Shown here: piece by piece, positions 12,910-24,073 of the stretch | How the letters are laid out: every line of letters begins with the position of its first letter | Position numbering within the stretch: the first letter of the stretch is position 1 | DNA from: Phycomyces blakesleeanus NRRL 1555(-) | Taxonomy: Eukaryota > Mucoromycota > Mucoromycetes > Mucorales > Phycomycetaceae | Assembly: GCF_001638985.1 (NCBI RefSeq) | Contig: NW_017265143.1 | Coordinates: forward strand, 384,259-448,258 | Direction of reading: 5' to 3' | Length of the DNA: 64,000 bases | Made by a program: the position numbers and the translations under genes | Notes under the pieces: generated by a model | Told to the model about the DNA's origin: nothing | The model's database searches: none | The model's input: only the letters and a program-made list of their open reading frames with translations

Positions 12910-13505
12910 TCTCTTACTTTTCTGTGTTGTACTGCTTTTTCTAGTTTTGTACGAGTGCTGTGTTCAGAGACTGTCTCGGCCCATTGCTGTGTTCGTCTTC
13001 TTTTTACATCGTCCTCGGTATCTGCTGGGGTCTGTATCTCAAGACTAGGCTTTTTCTTAGGGTTGATGTGTGTGTTATTCTGGGGAGGTGGCGTAATTTG
13101 GACAGCGGCGGGGGGTGCATCGAGGGTTCCGGTGCAGTAGTTGTAGGCCGTGATTGCCATGGCAGAGGTGAATATCATGGCATCCAAGACGCGGGATATG
13201 ACTAGTTTTGTAGTCGATAGGTTTCCGGACGTGTGATATTCTTCTTCTGAGCCAGGTGGTTGGAAGCGGCGATAGAGAAGATACATTCGGTCAGGGATGG
13301 CAATAGAGTTCCGTCGGTTGTGATAAGCACGAAATTGTCCATGACCACCACCATTATTATTATTATTATTATTATTACCAGCACCACTGGTGACAATGTT
13401 TCCTCCTCCATTTCTAGCACCTCTACCTCTACTTCCTGTTACTCCTCCTCCAGGCTCTGATCTACAGTCCAGTGTATCAAGAGGGCGTTTATCAACTACA
13501 GACAT
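12567..13505 (-). CDS. unknown protein, one putative membrane segment, poly-Asn tract, C-terminal helix
   Basis: I do not recognise this gene. Two exons (12918-13505 and 12567-12839) separated by a 78-bp intron with a TA microsatellite join in phase 0 to give 286 aa. In order: a Gly/Asn-rich low-complexity N-terminus with an Asn run coded by an AAT repeat; a conserved-looking stretch with DRMYLLYRRFQPPGSEEEYH; one hydrophobic segment (VLDAMIFTSAMAITAYNY, near residues 110-127) that could span a membrane; a Pro-rich linker; a Lys/Arg-rich region; and a charged, probably helical C-terminus (LLTEQETDETMARLEETVQS). It lies 750 bp from the divergent methyltransferase gene. A tail-anchored or organelle membrane protein is possible, but no function should be assigned. 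Confidence 0.75.
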
Positions 13506-14195
13506 TTTCTTTTGTGTATTTATATATGTATTTTAAGAGATTGATTTGTTGGTTGCTTTGATTGGTTGCGTTGCGTTGATTGGTTGATTGGTTGGTTGGT
13601 TGGTTGGTTGGTTGGTTGGTTTATGTAGGTAATGTATACTTAAAAAAGAAAAGAGAAAAAAAGAAAGAAAGAAAGAAAGCTTGAAAGGATAAAGAGATTT
13701 GATATGTATATATATATATATATCTTTTTTCTTTTTTATTTTATCACGCGCCAAAAGTAACGGGGCTTGAATAATGAAAATAAGAAACTCTGCTTTGAGA
13801 TTCTATTTTACTACAAGGCCTTGACTTTATTTATATTTATTTATTTATATATATAATTTATGTACATAATACATTTATACATATATTCTCCTCATCCTTT
13901 ATCCTCAACCAACACCCCTTGATTCGTATATATAAAATATTTGCATTAAAAAAAAAGAAATCTATATTTTGTATTAATATTGAAGTATTTGATGTTTACT
14001 GACATGTGATACTTCTTTTCGGAAGGAGAGAGAAAGGGTAGTTTATTTTTGAAAGGGAAAACATCTTTGGATCAGATAGAGATTATTAGATTTCAAATTT
14101 CTATCTATAACTCAAAAAAAAACACCGCCTTTCTTTTTCTTTTTTGGTTACCTTGTGAGCGCGTCATCCTTTCCTATTTCCCTTTTACTTCCTCT

Positions 14196-14227
<32 letters not shown>

Positions 14228-14255
14228 AAAAAAAAAGGGGGGGGGGGATTCAGTG
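13506..14255. other. divergent intergenic region with simple repeats
   Basis: Lies between a minus-strand gene and the plus-strand methyltransferase gene. It contains a GGTT tetramer run (13581-13620), an AAAG run (13662-13679), a TA run (13710-13722), a TTTA run (14196-14225) and a G run (14237-14247) just before the start codon. Promoters of both genes must lie here. I see no clear element. Confidence 0.5.
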
Positions 14256-16177
14256 ATGGATGTCAATGAAACCAATTATTTCAACAAGGTTCTACAGACC
14301 TGCTCTTCATACCGTAGACACGCGCTGAACCATAACCACCGTCGTCGTCATGACTTTATGGCTCTTGCTGAACATCACAAAAAGTTGATTCCTCAAGTGC
14401 TCGACAAAATTAACCTTGTAGACGAAAAGATTCATGCCAACTCTCATTTTTTATCTTTGATGATTGATGGCTCTGATACACCTATTGTAATTGACAGTGT
14501 ATGTTTACCAACCAAGTATTCAATCAATCAATCGATCAATCGAATATTTCTATTATAAATATACATATAAACCAATCATTGATTCCTTTTTATTTATTTA
14601 TTTATTTATATGTTGTATGTATGTGGGTGGGTGTGTTTAGTCAGCTCCTCCTGTGTCGGCTGAAATGGATAAAGTCCGTAGCACGCTGAAACAGTTTGTG
14701 AGGGATTGGGCAGTACAAGTAAAGTGACCAACATAAATGAATGAATTAATGAATGAATGAATGGAACATATCGCATTCTCGTGTATCTTTCTCTGTGTAA
14801 TGATCTTCAAACAAAGGTCCCTCATTTATTTTAACAGGGAAAACCTGAGCGTGAGGCAACTTATCGTCCGATACTCGACACACTCGAAGCACTCTACAGC
14901 AACACTAGTGTCACCGCAAGGTAATACACCTCTATACATTCATACCCTTAAAGCTTCTTTGAACGACTTTCCTAATTTACTTTCCTACTTGTTTATTTAT
15001 ATATCATTTAATCTTTTCTAGAGGGAATGTCCGTGTTCTTGTACCTGGTGCTGGTTTAGGCAGACTGGCGTTTGAGATTGCTAAGCAAGGTAAAAAATAT
15101 ATATAATTATATAATATAATATAATACAATATATATATATATATATACTTATATTGCTTTCACTAGGCTTTAGCTGTCAAGGTAAGCAAGAAAATTGATA
15201 CCATTATCGACCTAAATGATAATAATATATTTAACGTCCTTGAATCTTAGGGAATGAATTTTCCTACTACATGGTAAACTCCCTTTTTGTGTTATTATTC
15301 TTTGGGTATGTGTGTTATTAATCCTATTCTATAACACATCTACACATATGCAGCTATTGGCATCCGAGTTTATACTAAACAGGTAAGCTATACTTGGTTG
15401 TATACACCCACTTGTCAAATATATATATATATATATATATATATGATGATTAATTATGTAATATATCTTGCAAAGGTCAACTGCTGCTGAACAATATGAG
15501 CTCTACCCTTTTATTCATTCGTTCTCAAACATAAAGTCAAGCAACCAACAGCTCACTCCCATTCGTGTACCCGATGTGGTTCCTGGAGACTTGCCTCCGA
15601 ATGCCGACTTTTCGATGGTTGCTGGAGACTTTTTAGAAGTCTACAAAGACGACAATAGTAAGTCAAGTCAATCAACAACAAAAGCACCATCCGACTAAGC
15701 AATAGTATGATAGTATGATAAACTGACTTAACTGATAAAACATATGCATATAGATTCATGGGATGTGATTGTGACATGTTTCTTTATTGACACTGCAAAG
15801 AATATCCTTGAATACATCGAGACTATCCACAGAATACTAAAGCAGGGTGGTACTTGGATTAACATTGGCCCACTACTCTATCATTTTGAGGATTCGATCG
15901 ATGAATCTTCAGTGGAACTTTCGCTCGAAGAACTCAGACAAGTAGTTCAATCCATGGGATTTACTTTCAAGGTAATTTTAAAATATTATAGAATAGAATA
16001 TAGATTGGTTGATAGAAAACACTTTCCCCATTCCTATACTTGTACTTGTACTCATTCATCTTGTTCTTTGAACAGGAGGAGAAAATGATACCTACTGCTT
16101 ACACTGGTAATCCAGATGGCATGCTTAGTTATGTATATGACTGTGCCTTTTGGACAGCGGTCAAGAACCCTTGCTAA
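14256..16177 (+). CDS. carnosine N-methyltransferase-like (N2227 family) SAM-dependent methyltransferase
   Basis: Homologue of human CARNMT1 and of the yeast N2227-family protein, which methylate histidine-containing substrates such as carnosine. Ten exons keep the frame throughout: 14256-14498, 14641-14718, 14838-14920, 15022-15089, 15167-15181, 15251-15273, 15354-15382, 15476-15657, 15754-15971, 16076-16177. The product is 346 aa, slightly shorter than the 400-aa family norm. Visible motifs are the SAM-binding loop [22 protein letters not shown], the segment [14 protein letters not shown], the motif [15 protein letters not shown], and [16 protein letters not shown] typical of N2227 proteins. 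Exons 5 to 7 are tiny (15, 23 and 29 nt). The start is the first ATG after the G run, and the family's usual N-terminal helical region follows. It is probably cytosolic or nuclear. Confidence 0.93.
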
Positions 16178-16185
16178 AATAATAA

Positions 16186-16217
<32 letters not shown>

Positions 16218-17612
16218 GTGTGTGTGCGTGTATTTTTCTTTCTTTCTTTTGAACTACAACAGCTGTGGTAGGACCAGTAGCTAAAACAAGAGTCAATCAT
16301 ATGCTTTTCTCTTGCGTGGGTAAAGTCCAGCCTACGCAATACAGGTGACAAAATGAGCATCACTGTTTTTTTATATTTATTTATTTGACACATCGGCAGT
16401 TCTTTGAGGTCCCAGATCCTTATGATCTTACGACATCTCAAGAAAGAAATAGCGAAAACAAATCAAGCTGTTCAATACATAGTTCATACTTATCCACATT
16501 AAATATATACTTTTTTATTATTATAATCTTATGTATAGATTCTATTTAGCCATTAATTGTGTGTACGAGATCAAGTCAAAGTGTCACAACCGGATCGCCT
16601 TATCTCTTTCTTGAAATTCCCCATCACACACACTTACTGCCCGGGTACGGATGTTCTCTCTATAGAGGTTCCGCTCTTATATATATATATATTTGCGTGG
16701 AATGAGAGTGGTAAAAAAAAAAAAAAGAATAGATATTATGGAAATTGTTTATAAAGAAGGGTGATCGCTATACATCAAGTAACTCGGTCGATCTCAAGTT
16801 ATGTTGGTAATTAGGAATTACCTTGTACAAAGTAGTATTGGTAGCATAACATAAATTGACCCTTCTCTTATAATACAATCTACCATTTCAAGGTCTTTAT
16901 AGGTGTCTTGTTCTTTTTGTGATCTTTGGTGCAAATTACTCGGTTTGTCAGCCTATTCGACATCTAATCCAGCATTGTAGTATCCGGCTTTTACTATATA
17001 GTTAAGGCTGATCGGACCCATTCCGAGTACCCGACAGATTTACCCTTATATTATATTTATATATTATTTCAGATAAAATATGTGTTGTGTACATTTAGAT
17101 CCAATAAAACAACCTACCAACCAACCAACCAACCAAAATTACAAACATTATCTCGATAATAATAAAGACTTATCTTGGCTGTATATCATTTACATATATA
17201 AACCATAAAGAGAATAATATTCCTTTACTTTCAAAACATGGCTATAAATCTACTTTAAATAAATTCACATTACATACCTTTATATATTTTTTTAAATAAA
17301 AAATAAATAAATCAATCAATCAATCAATAAAACATGGATAATTGCCAAATTCAAGCAGGACTTAATCAACAAATTGCTATCTCACTGGTTGCGGTCACTC
17401 AATAATCATTAAATCTCATTAACCATGCACTCACACTAATACAACCCACTCTATAATTTTAACACACTAATTAATTAATGAATTTACAGAGTGACGTGAA
17501 CCAGTAAGTGTAGTAATCCAATCCCAATTCCCAATTCCCATTTCTCTTTTTTTTTTCTTGGCTCTTCTTCTATTTTCTCTCTCTCTCTCGTTACCAAAAC
17601 ACAATATACATA
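16178..17612. other. intergenic, AT-rich, no supported gene
   Basis: Contains a TA microsatellite at 16185-16216, TTTC tetramers near 16237, CAAC tetramers at 17119-17135 and a CAAT repeat at 17311-17327. A pyrimidine-rich run (17541-17590) just before the zinc-transporter start may be part of its promoter or 5' leader. No other gene is seen. Confidence 0.5.
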
Positions 17613-18942
17613 ATGTCGTTCCAAGCAACGGCATTTGCCTACTTGTTCCCAGGAACACCTATGGTTAACTCCATATTGGCTACTGCTTACATATCAATCT
17701 TTCCCAATCTTCTTCTCTACTTTGTTCCTCCTCAAATCAACACATCCGCCCTTAATATCCTAGTCAGTTTTGCAGTTGGTAAACTTTCATTAAAAACAAT
17801 TACTTTAATAATAACCAATAACCAATAATCATTATACAACCAAACAAACAAACAAACAAAAAACTAAATTAAACTTATTTAATAATAAAAATATATAAGG
17901 TGGTCTATTGGGTGATGTGTTTTTGCATCTGTTGCCTCATGCATTTTCTGCTGGCCATGGTGCAGACCTTGGTCATCAGGCAGCCGAGCAAAAGAACGTC
18001 TTGCTTGGATTGGGTCTGTTTGGTGGATTCTTCTTCTTTTTTGCAATGGACAAGTTGATGCGTGTGTTTAACGGTGGTGGAGATGGTCATGGTCACTCCC
18101 ATGGTGGACATTCCCACTCCCACTCTCACTCTGATTCTCATCAACACGACCACGAAGAAAAGAAGGATTCGGCCCCTGCTGGACCGTCAGACAGTGAATT
18201 ACGCCAACGCGTCGTTTCCTCCAAAAAGGAAACCAAGGAAGGAGTCCAGGTGGAAAACAAGGATGAAAAGAATGCAAACAAAAAGGATGTCAAGCTGAGT
18301 GCCTACCTCAACCTGTTTGCGGATTTTACTCACAACATGACCGATGGTCTGGCCATGGCTGCCTCATTCTATGCTTCTCCTGGCGTTGGCGCCACTACTG
18401 CCGTTGCTGTCTTTTTCCATGAAATTCCCCACGAGGTTGGAGATTATGCGATCCTGATCCAGTCCGGATTCAGCAAAAAACGTGCCATGATGGCCCAATT
18501 CACCACCGCAATTGGAGCTTTCTTGGGTACAATAATTGGTATCATTATCGAAGAGGCTTCGCTTGCCGGAGAGTCGGTTGTCAACCCTCACATCCATGAC
18601 CCTGCTTTTATTCACGCTCATGCTAACGCTCACGGACATGATCATGCCCACGCCCACGCCCACGCTCATGCTCATGCTCATGCTCACGGACACGGACACG
18701 CTCATGGACACTCTCATGGTGGTCTTGGTTTGATGGGAACTGGTCTCCGTTGGGGTGATTTGGTTATTCCTTTTACTGCCGGTGGATTTATTTACATCGC
18801 TACTGTTGGTGTGATCCCCGATTTACTGCAGGTTTCAGGAAACATGAGCAAGGATAGACGCCAGGCATTGACTGAATTCGCTGCCATGTTTGTTGGTTTG
18901 GGTTTGATGGCTGTTATTGCATGGAATGAGGCTTCTATGTAA
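17613..18942 (+). CDS. ZIP-family zinc transporter, KE4/SLC39A7 (LIV-1) type
   Basis: Moves zinc into the cytosol from the ER or Golgi, by homology to human ZIP7 and yeast YKE4. Two exons (17613-17778 and 17900-18942; intron phase 1) give 402 aa. Seen in the sequence: hydrophobic N-terminal segments; the usual His-rich loop (HGHSHGGHSHSHSHS, near residue 115) after transmembrane segment 3; the metal-site motif HNMTDGLAMAASF in segment 4; HEIPHEVGDYAI, the LIV-1 signature, in segment 5; and further hydrophobic segments to the C-terminus. A second, longer His-rich loop with an (HA)n run sits between segments 5 and 6. The start ATG follows a pyrimidine-rich leader. No cleavable signal peptide is obvious, so the first hydrophobic helix probably acts as anchor. 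Confidence 0.95.
18596..18720 (+). repeat. in-frame minisatellite coding His-Ala/His-Gly repeats
   Basis: CAY-GCY hexamers (alternating His and Ala, later His-Gly) in the second His-rich loop of the zinc transporter. The nucleotide repeat is imperfect at third positions, so the repeat has been kept by selection at protein level or is not very young. Confidence 0.8.
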
Positions 18943-19489
18943 AGGCGAGATATCAATATACATACATTGCTCATTGTATTCATAGACTATTGTTTCTTTC
19001 TTTCAATTACATTTTCAAGCCTTTACACAGCAATAATAACAACCAAAAAAAAACTACATTACATTACATTGCATTATACTACACTATATTGTTACAATTG
19101 TACACACTTATAATCGCATATTCACTCGGGCAAATTAATATATATGTCTATGACGATATATATACATGTATCAATATACTTATTTCCCAACTCTTGATCT
19201 TAAACTTGATATATATATTGTATTATAATATTTTATATATTTATATTGATTTATCTAATGCAGCGTTATCTACCCTTTCATCTCTCTCTCTGTGTGTGTA
19301 TGTGTGTCTGTTGGTCCGGGCAATCCGGAAAGACGTTAAACTAATATAAATGTTAGATAAAGGAAGCCGAACCATAAAATTGTCCGGGATTCGGCTGACA
19401 TAGATTTGGAATTCCGACAACGGAGGATGCCCTTCATAGGCAGAATGGCAAGGTAACCTGAGCTCGACCTCTTTTTTAACTTGATCAGA
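18943..19489. other. intergenic and 5' region of the ribosomal protein gene
   Basis: AT-rich after the transporter stop. A pyrimidine stretch (CTCGACCTCTTTTTTAAC, 19463-19480) directly before the proposed ATG of the eS24 gene is typical of ribosomal protein gene leaders. No other gene is seen. Confidence 0.45.
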
Positions 19490-20677
19490 ATGGTATGTAG
19501 GATGTAATTAATACCCATATAGCCATGATTGAAGGAAGAGAATCACGATCCACACATATACACAAAACATCAACGATTCCCGATGGAATTTTGCAGTCGA
19601 TATATGCTCTACTTTTGTACAAGAAACGTTCACAGACACACAGACACACACATACACACGGATTATATATGGATGGATGATCAAGGATAATAGGATTCGA
19701 TGGATGATAAATGCACAGATACACACGCACGCACATACACACACACACACACATACACACATTTATATATAAATATATAATGATTGATCCGACTTGACGA
19801 CTGCGAACATCGACAGATCAAATTTACTCCCCCTTCATAATATGAAATCCGACGACGAAACCCTATCTACGATATATACGATTCAACACAGCATCAACCA
19901 CATTCTCATTTCCAACTTTCTCCGCTCAACACCTACACACACATACACACATACACACATACATATGTGCATGCACTCATACATGCATACAAAAGGGAAA
20001 AAAGTTGATTGCATAACAGCGGTGACAATTTTACTTTAAATGACAAAGCAATAGCCATCGCATCATCATGAAAACATTATATAGTCTATCATCGAACAAG
20101 TCTGTGCATGTGAATGTGTTGGTGCATGAATGTGCTTGTGTGTCTGTGTGTTTGTTCACAAGTGTACATTCGTGGTCGTGATTCCCTTTTCTTCTTCTTT
20201 ACAAAATCTCTTCAGTTTTCTATATCAACAAATACTCATTTATTCTTTCGTTTCTTTTCTTTTTTTTAAAAAAAAAAGGCCGACGCATCGACTGTCACCA
20301 TCCGTACTCGCAAGTTCTTGACTAACCGTCTCCTCCAGCGCAAGCAGATGGTTGTGGATGTCATCCACCCCGGACTTGCCAACGTCTCCAAGGACGAGCT
20401 CCGTGAGAAGCTTGGTAAGCTCTACAAGGCCGAGAAGGAACGCGTCTCCGTCTTTGGTTTCAAGACCCACTTTGGTGGAGGAAAGACCACCGGTTTCGGT
20501 CTCGTCTACGACACCGTTGAGGCCTTGATGAAGTTCGAGCCCAAGTACCGTCTTGCCCGTATCGGTAAGGCTGAGGCTGGCAAGGGTGGCCGCAAGCAGC
20601 GCAAGGAGAAGAAGAACCGCGCCAAGAAGGTCCGTGGTACCAAGAAGGCCAAGGCTGCCAACGCTGGCAAGAAATAA
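19490..20677 (+). CDS. RPS24: 40S ribosomal protein S24 (eS24)
   Basis: Structural protein of the small ribosomal subunit. The main exon, 20279-20677, codes 132 residues beginning [20 protein letters not shown] and ending in the Lys/Arg-rich tail usual for eS24. The start codon cannot be in this exon. I place it at 19490-19492, where ATG is followed at once by GTATGT. Splicing to the AG at 20277-20278 gives M-ADAST in phase 0 and a 133-aa protein, the family's normal length. An ATG directly followed by an intron is common in fungal ribosomal protein genes. The intron of 786 bp is by far the longest among the ordinary genes here and contains CA and TA microsatellites. Codon use in the main exon is strongly biased to C-ending codons (GTC, ATC, AAG), as expected for high expression. 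The first exon is less certain (about 0.6) than the main exon. Confidence 0.95.
19636..19762. repeat. CA-rich microsatellite in the eS24 intron
   Basis: Repeated ACACAC and CACATA runs at 19636-19660 and 19714-19762. A further ACACATAC run follows at 19930-19965. All lie in the first intron of the ribosomal protein gene. Confidence 0.8.
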
Positions 20678-22885
20678 ATTTTTTGGAGATTCAATATCTT
20701 TGAATTACTTTCCAAATATCCAAAACAAAAACAAAAACAAAAAACATTGTCTGTCTTTAATTATTATTATTATTATTTTGTTGTTGTTTTGGTGCTTGTG
20801 CTAATGGGTATTGGTGTGTTAATGTGTGTTTATGGGTGTGTATATGAGACTTCTTTATTTCTTTTTACTCTTTACATATATATATATGTATATGTATAAA
20901 TGAGGGTGGGCATCAAAATGTTATCCCCTTTTAAGACATATGAGTGATATTGTTAAAAGTCAATTTTTGAGAACATACTCTTTTTCTTTATTTGTTTTCA
21001 TTTATTTTCTATTGGTCTGTTTCATTATTTCTATCAATATGTTCTAATGTTTTGAATTCCAAGAAAAAGAAGAAAAATAGAAGCTGTATCAGGTAACAAC
21101 AACAAGGTTGATCAATTACATGTGAAAATCTTCTTGTCTTTTGTACAATCCAAAAAAAAGTATTTATGTAATCTGATACACAACTTTTTTTTTTTTATCT
21201 AAACCTCAAGGCCTAGACATCATGCTTTTCTTTATGTGTTTTGTGTTTCTTCCAAGCCCACTATTTCCCTGTCAAATGTATATCACACGTTTCATCTTTT
21301 AAAGAAAATAAAAATACAATCATGATAATTTATTGAAAATATTCAATCAAAAATATTGGTGGTCCATCATTGTCCATAACTAAATCCTAGGGAGCCGACG
21401 TTTTTCCTCTTCTTTCTTTCTTCCTTTCTTTTTACCAGACCACCTAAATATGACTTGTTATGCAAAGTCCAATAATTACATCTGGTCCCTAACGATTCAT
21501 AACTTTTAAAAATAAAGTTACTTTAATAAAGAGGCCGTAGACTTGTGGCATTTCAGACCAAGTTTCTACAGGTCTACACTCTCTTTAGTACAAACTAATA
21601 TAATACCTTTAACTAAGTGTAAAAAGTATCATATTGAGTATACAGTCTTATGCCACTACTATACATTATATAGTTCATGTATATTTGCATAATTAGATGA
21701 GAGAGACAGGTGTCTATACAGGGACTGTCTTGAGAAGAAACAACCGCGCCTGCAAAGATAGAAAAATGCCCGCCCAAGTTTATTTAAATATCTTAGTCAT
21801 AAAATGAACATTTTTGGATCAAATAAAGTAGCAATAATAGAACCATAGTCGAGTTTTTCTTTCTTTATCTCATGCTTTGTATACTAATCCTCTAACATAT
21901 TTACTATATATGTTTATTTTCTATACTGCTAGAAACTCAAGTATTCACTACCCGTTTGCACTACTTGCCAATGGTTGACTTTTATAAACCCTGATATTAT
22001 TTCATAGCATTTAGTCCCTAACCTTACCAACTTTATTGTTTATCTCAGTTGGGCACATAGTTACCCCTCACATATAGCAGACAGCAATAACTGTATAAAT
22101 ATCAGTAGAGCTTGATTATAGAAAGATCAAGCGAAAAATAAAAAAGTTCTTTAATCACTATATATCTTATATTTCCTTACCCTTGCTCAGGTCTGTTACT
22201 GACATTAGGTATTCTTTCTCGGCATAAGAATAAAGACATGCTTTTATAGTGTATAATAGATGTAGTGTATTTAATAAGGACCATCTACATTCACCTGTAT
22301 ATTTATTTTAAAGGACCTGAATTCCCTGTTTGCTAATGAATTACGCTTTGAAAGGAGATTTGATCGCCAATAATGAATAAAAGGACAAAATTAAGGCTAT
22401 AAAGCTCTGGTGATTTTTATCTATCTAATCAACTAACCATTGATCCACTTATTTATTTTATTTGCACTATAGATAATAATACTAATAATAAATTCAACCC
22501 TAAAAACAAAGATATGTAGTCTCCCCTTTTTGTATTTATATATGGTGTATGTATGATACAGGCGTATATGCGCTAAATTAGACGTATGGTTTATGTGGTG
22601 TGTAGGCGTATATTACGCTTAATTAAACATATAGTTTATGTAGTGTATATGGTGCATTTATAGCACATTTGTCTGTGATTGGTTTGTAAGTAAAGGCCAA
22701 TAATAAGCTTATTCTTATTCTTATTCTTATTATTCTTATTTGTATGTGTAAGCGTCTGTGTTCATTTTCTATGCAATTTTTGGTGACCAATATATACATA
22801 TTGATTTATTATTTGATATTTTATATTATGTTTTAGCATGTTAATGTTATATTATGGTATGTCAAGATTGTTTTTAGGTTGAATT
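20678..22885. other. intergenic between convergent genes, no supported gene
   Basis: This 2.2-kb AT-rich spacer separates the 3' ends of the eS24 and cyclase genes. It contains an ATT run at 20758-20776 and a CTTATT hexamer run at 22709-22741. I see no protein or RNA gene. Confidence 0.5.
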
Positions 22886-24073
22886 TTATTTGATGCACAG
22901 GGCGTTTGGTGGTGTAGCCACACCTCCATGCTTATTAAGGGGTGCACTGGTAAAGAAATATTCGTATACACCATCCTTGGCCGAGTCATCTGCCAAAGCT
23001 TCCAAGAAGAACAACTCACCAATTGGCATACCCCATCCACCCAAGAAAATAGAGTCTAAAATGAGAGAAAGATTGTTTTATTTGGTAGAATGTATAATCA
23101 GTAAAATAAATTTGTACGCATGTGTTGTACTTACGACACGATGTCTCGAAATCAAATGGCATGGCCTCTAGCGCAATACTGTCAGATGCCAGTGCAGAAA
23201 AGTGATTGTTCCACACCCAGCTAAAGGTCTCTTCGCAGGCCTTGATACCCGCACAGACTGGCAGGTTTTCAACATCTCCCTTCAGATTAGGCAAGCCTTT
23301 GTTCGCTTTCTTGACTTCGTATGCAGCAGTCCATCCAGTGCGGATGAGGAGCACGTCACCTTCTTCAAACTTGACTTTTTGAGATGCAGCCACAGCTTCG
23401 AGCTGCTGGACTGTGATCTCATGACGCTTGAATGGGTCGAACTCAGGGGCGTTCTTGACGGCCCAGCGGCCAAAGTCAAGCAAGACAGCGCGGCCAGCAA
23501 TACCACGGCGAGCCATGTGGTGGATACCCAGACGACCTTCTGAAGAGTCTGTGATGTCCGAGGCAGAAATGTTGTTATAGAACTTTCCGCTGCCAATGTG
23601 GCAGAAATGGCGAAGACCGTCCCATTGGGATGATGCCTGGGTATTGAAATTGTCGTAAACATCATCAAATGAAATGCCTCCACCAAGGGGTTTGATGCTG
23701 TGCTTTGGCTCATAGCGATCCAGCATACCAGAGTCGGGACATTCGAGTTTCCAGTTGAGTGAATATACTTCACCACGGCGGATCAACTTTCCAGCCTATA
23801 AAAAAAACAGATGTGTAAGAATTCTAGTTAATTCTAAAGCAAAGTATATGTAGCTCTGTATGTTTGTATGTCTATATGTACGCGTTCTATTTTCTTCTTC
23901 TTCTTTATTTATTCTTTATTGTTCCATACCCTTTCGACTTTCTCAGGAGTAAGCAAGTTCAATGTACCCAGATTGTCTTCTTTTCCCCACAAACCCCAAG
24001 CGGAATGTGGTGGTGCAGTAGAATCAACAGGCAGCTGATCGTAGGATGGAAGAGAACCCTTGCAGCAAGACAT
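22886..24073 (-). CDS. cyclase-family (kynurenine-formamidase-like) metal hydrolase
   Basis: Member of the putative cyclase family that includes bacterial kynurenine formamidase; the substrate of the fungal branch is unknown. Three exons (23930-24073, 23135-23795, 22886-23055) join in phase to 324 aa. Visible features: GLWGKEDNLGTLNLL near the N-terminus, QWDGLRHFCHIG near residue 100 where the family has its Asp/His metal ligands, GRAVLLDFGRWA, EEGDVLLIRTGW, and a C-terminal NKHGGVATPPNALCIK. The classical HxGTH half of the metal motif is not seen; the region reads NTQASSQWDG, as in other fungal members as I recall them. It is probably cytosolic, with no signal peptide. The start is the only in-frame ATG before the conserved block. 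Confidence 0.88.
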
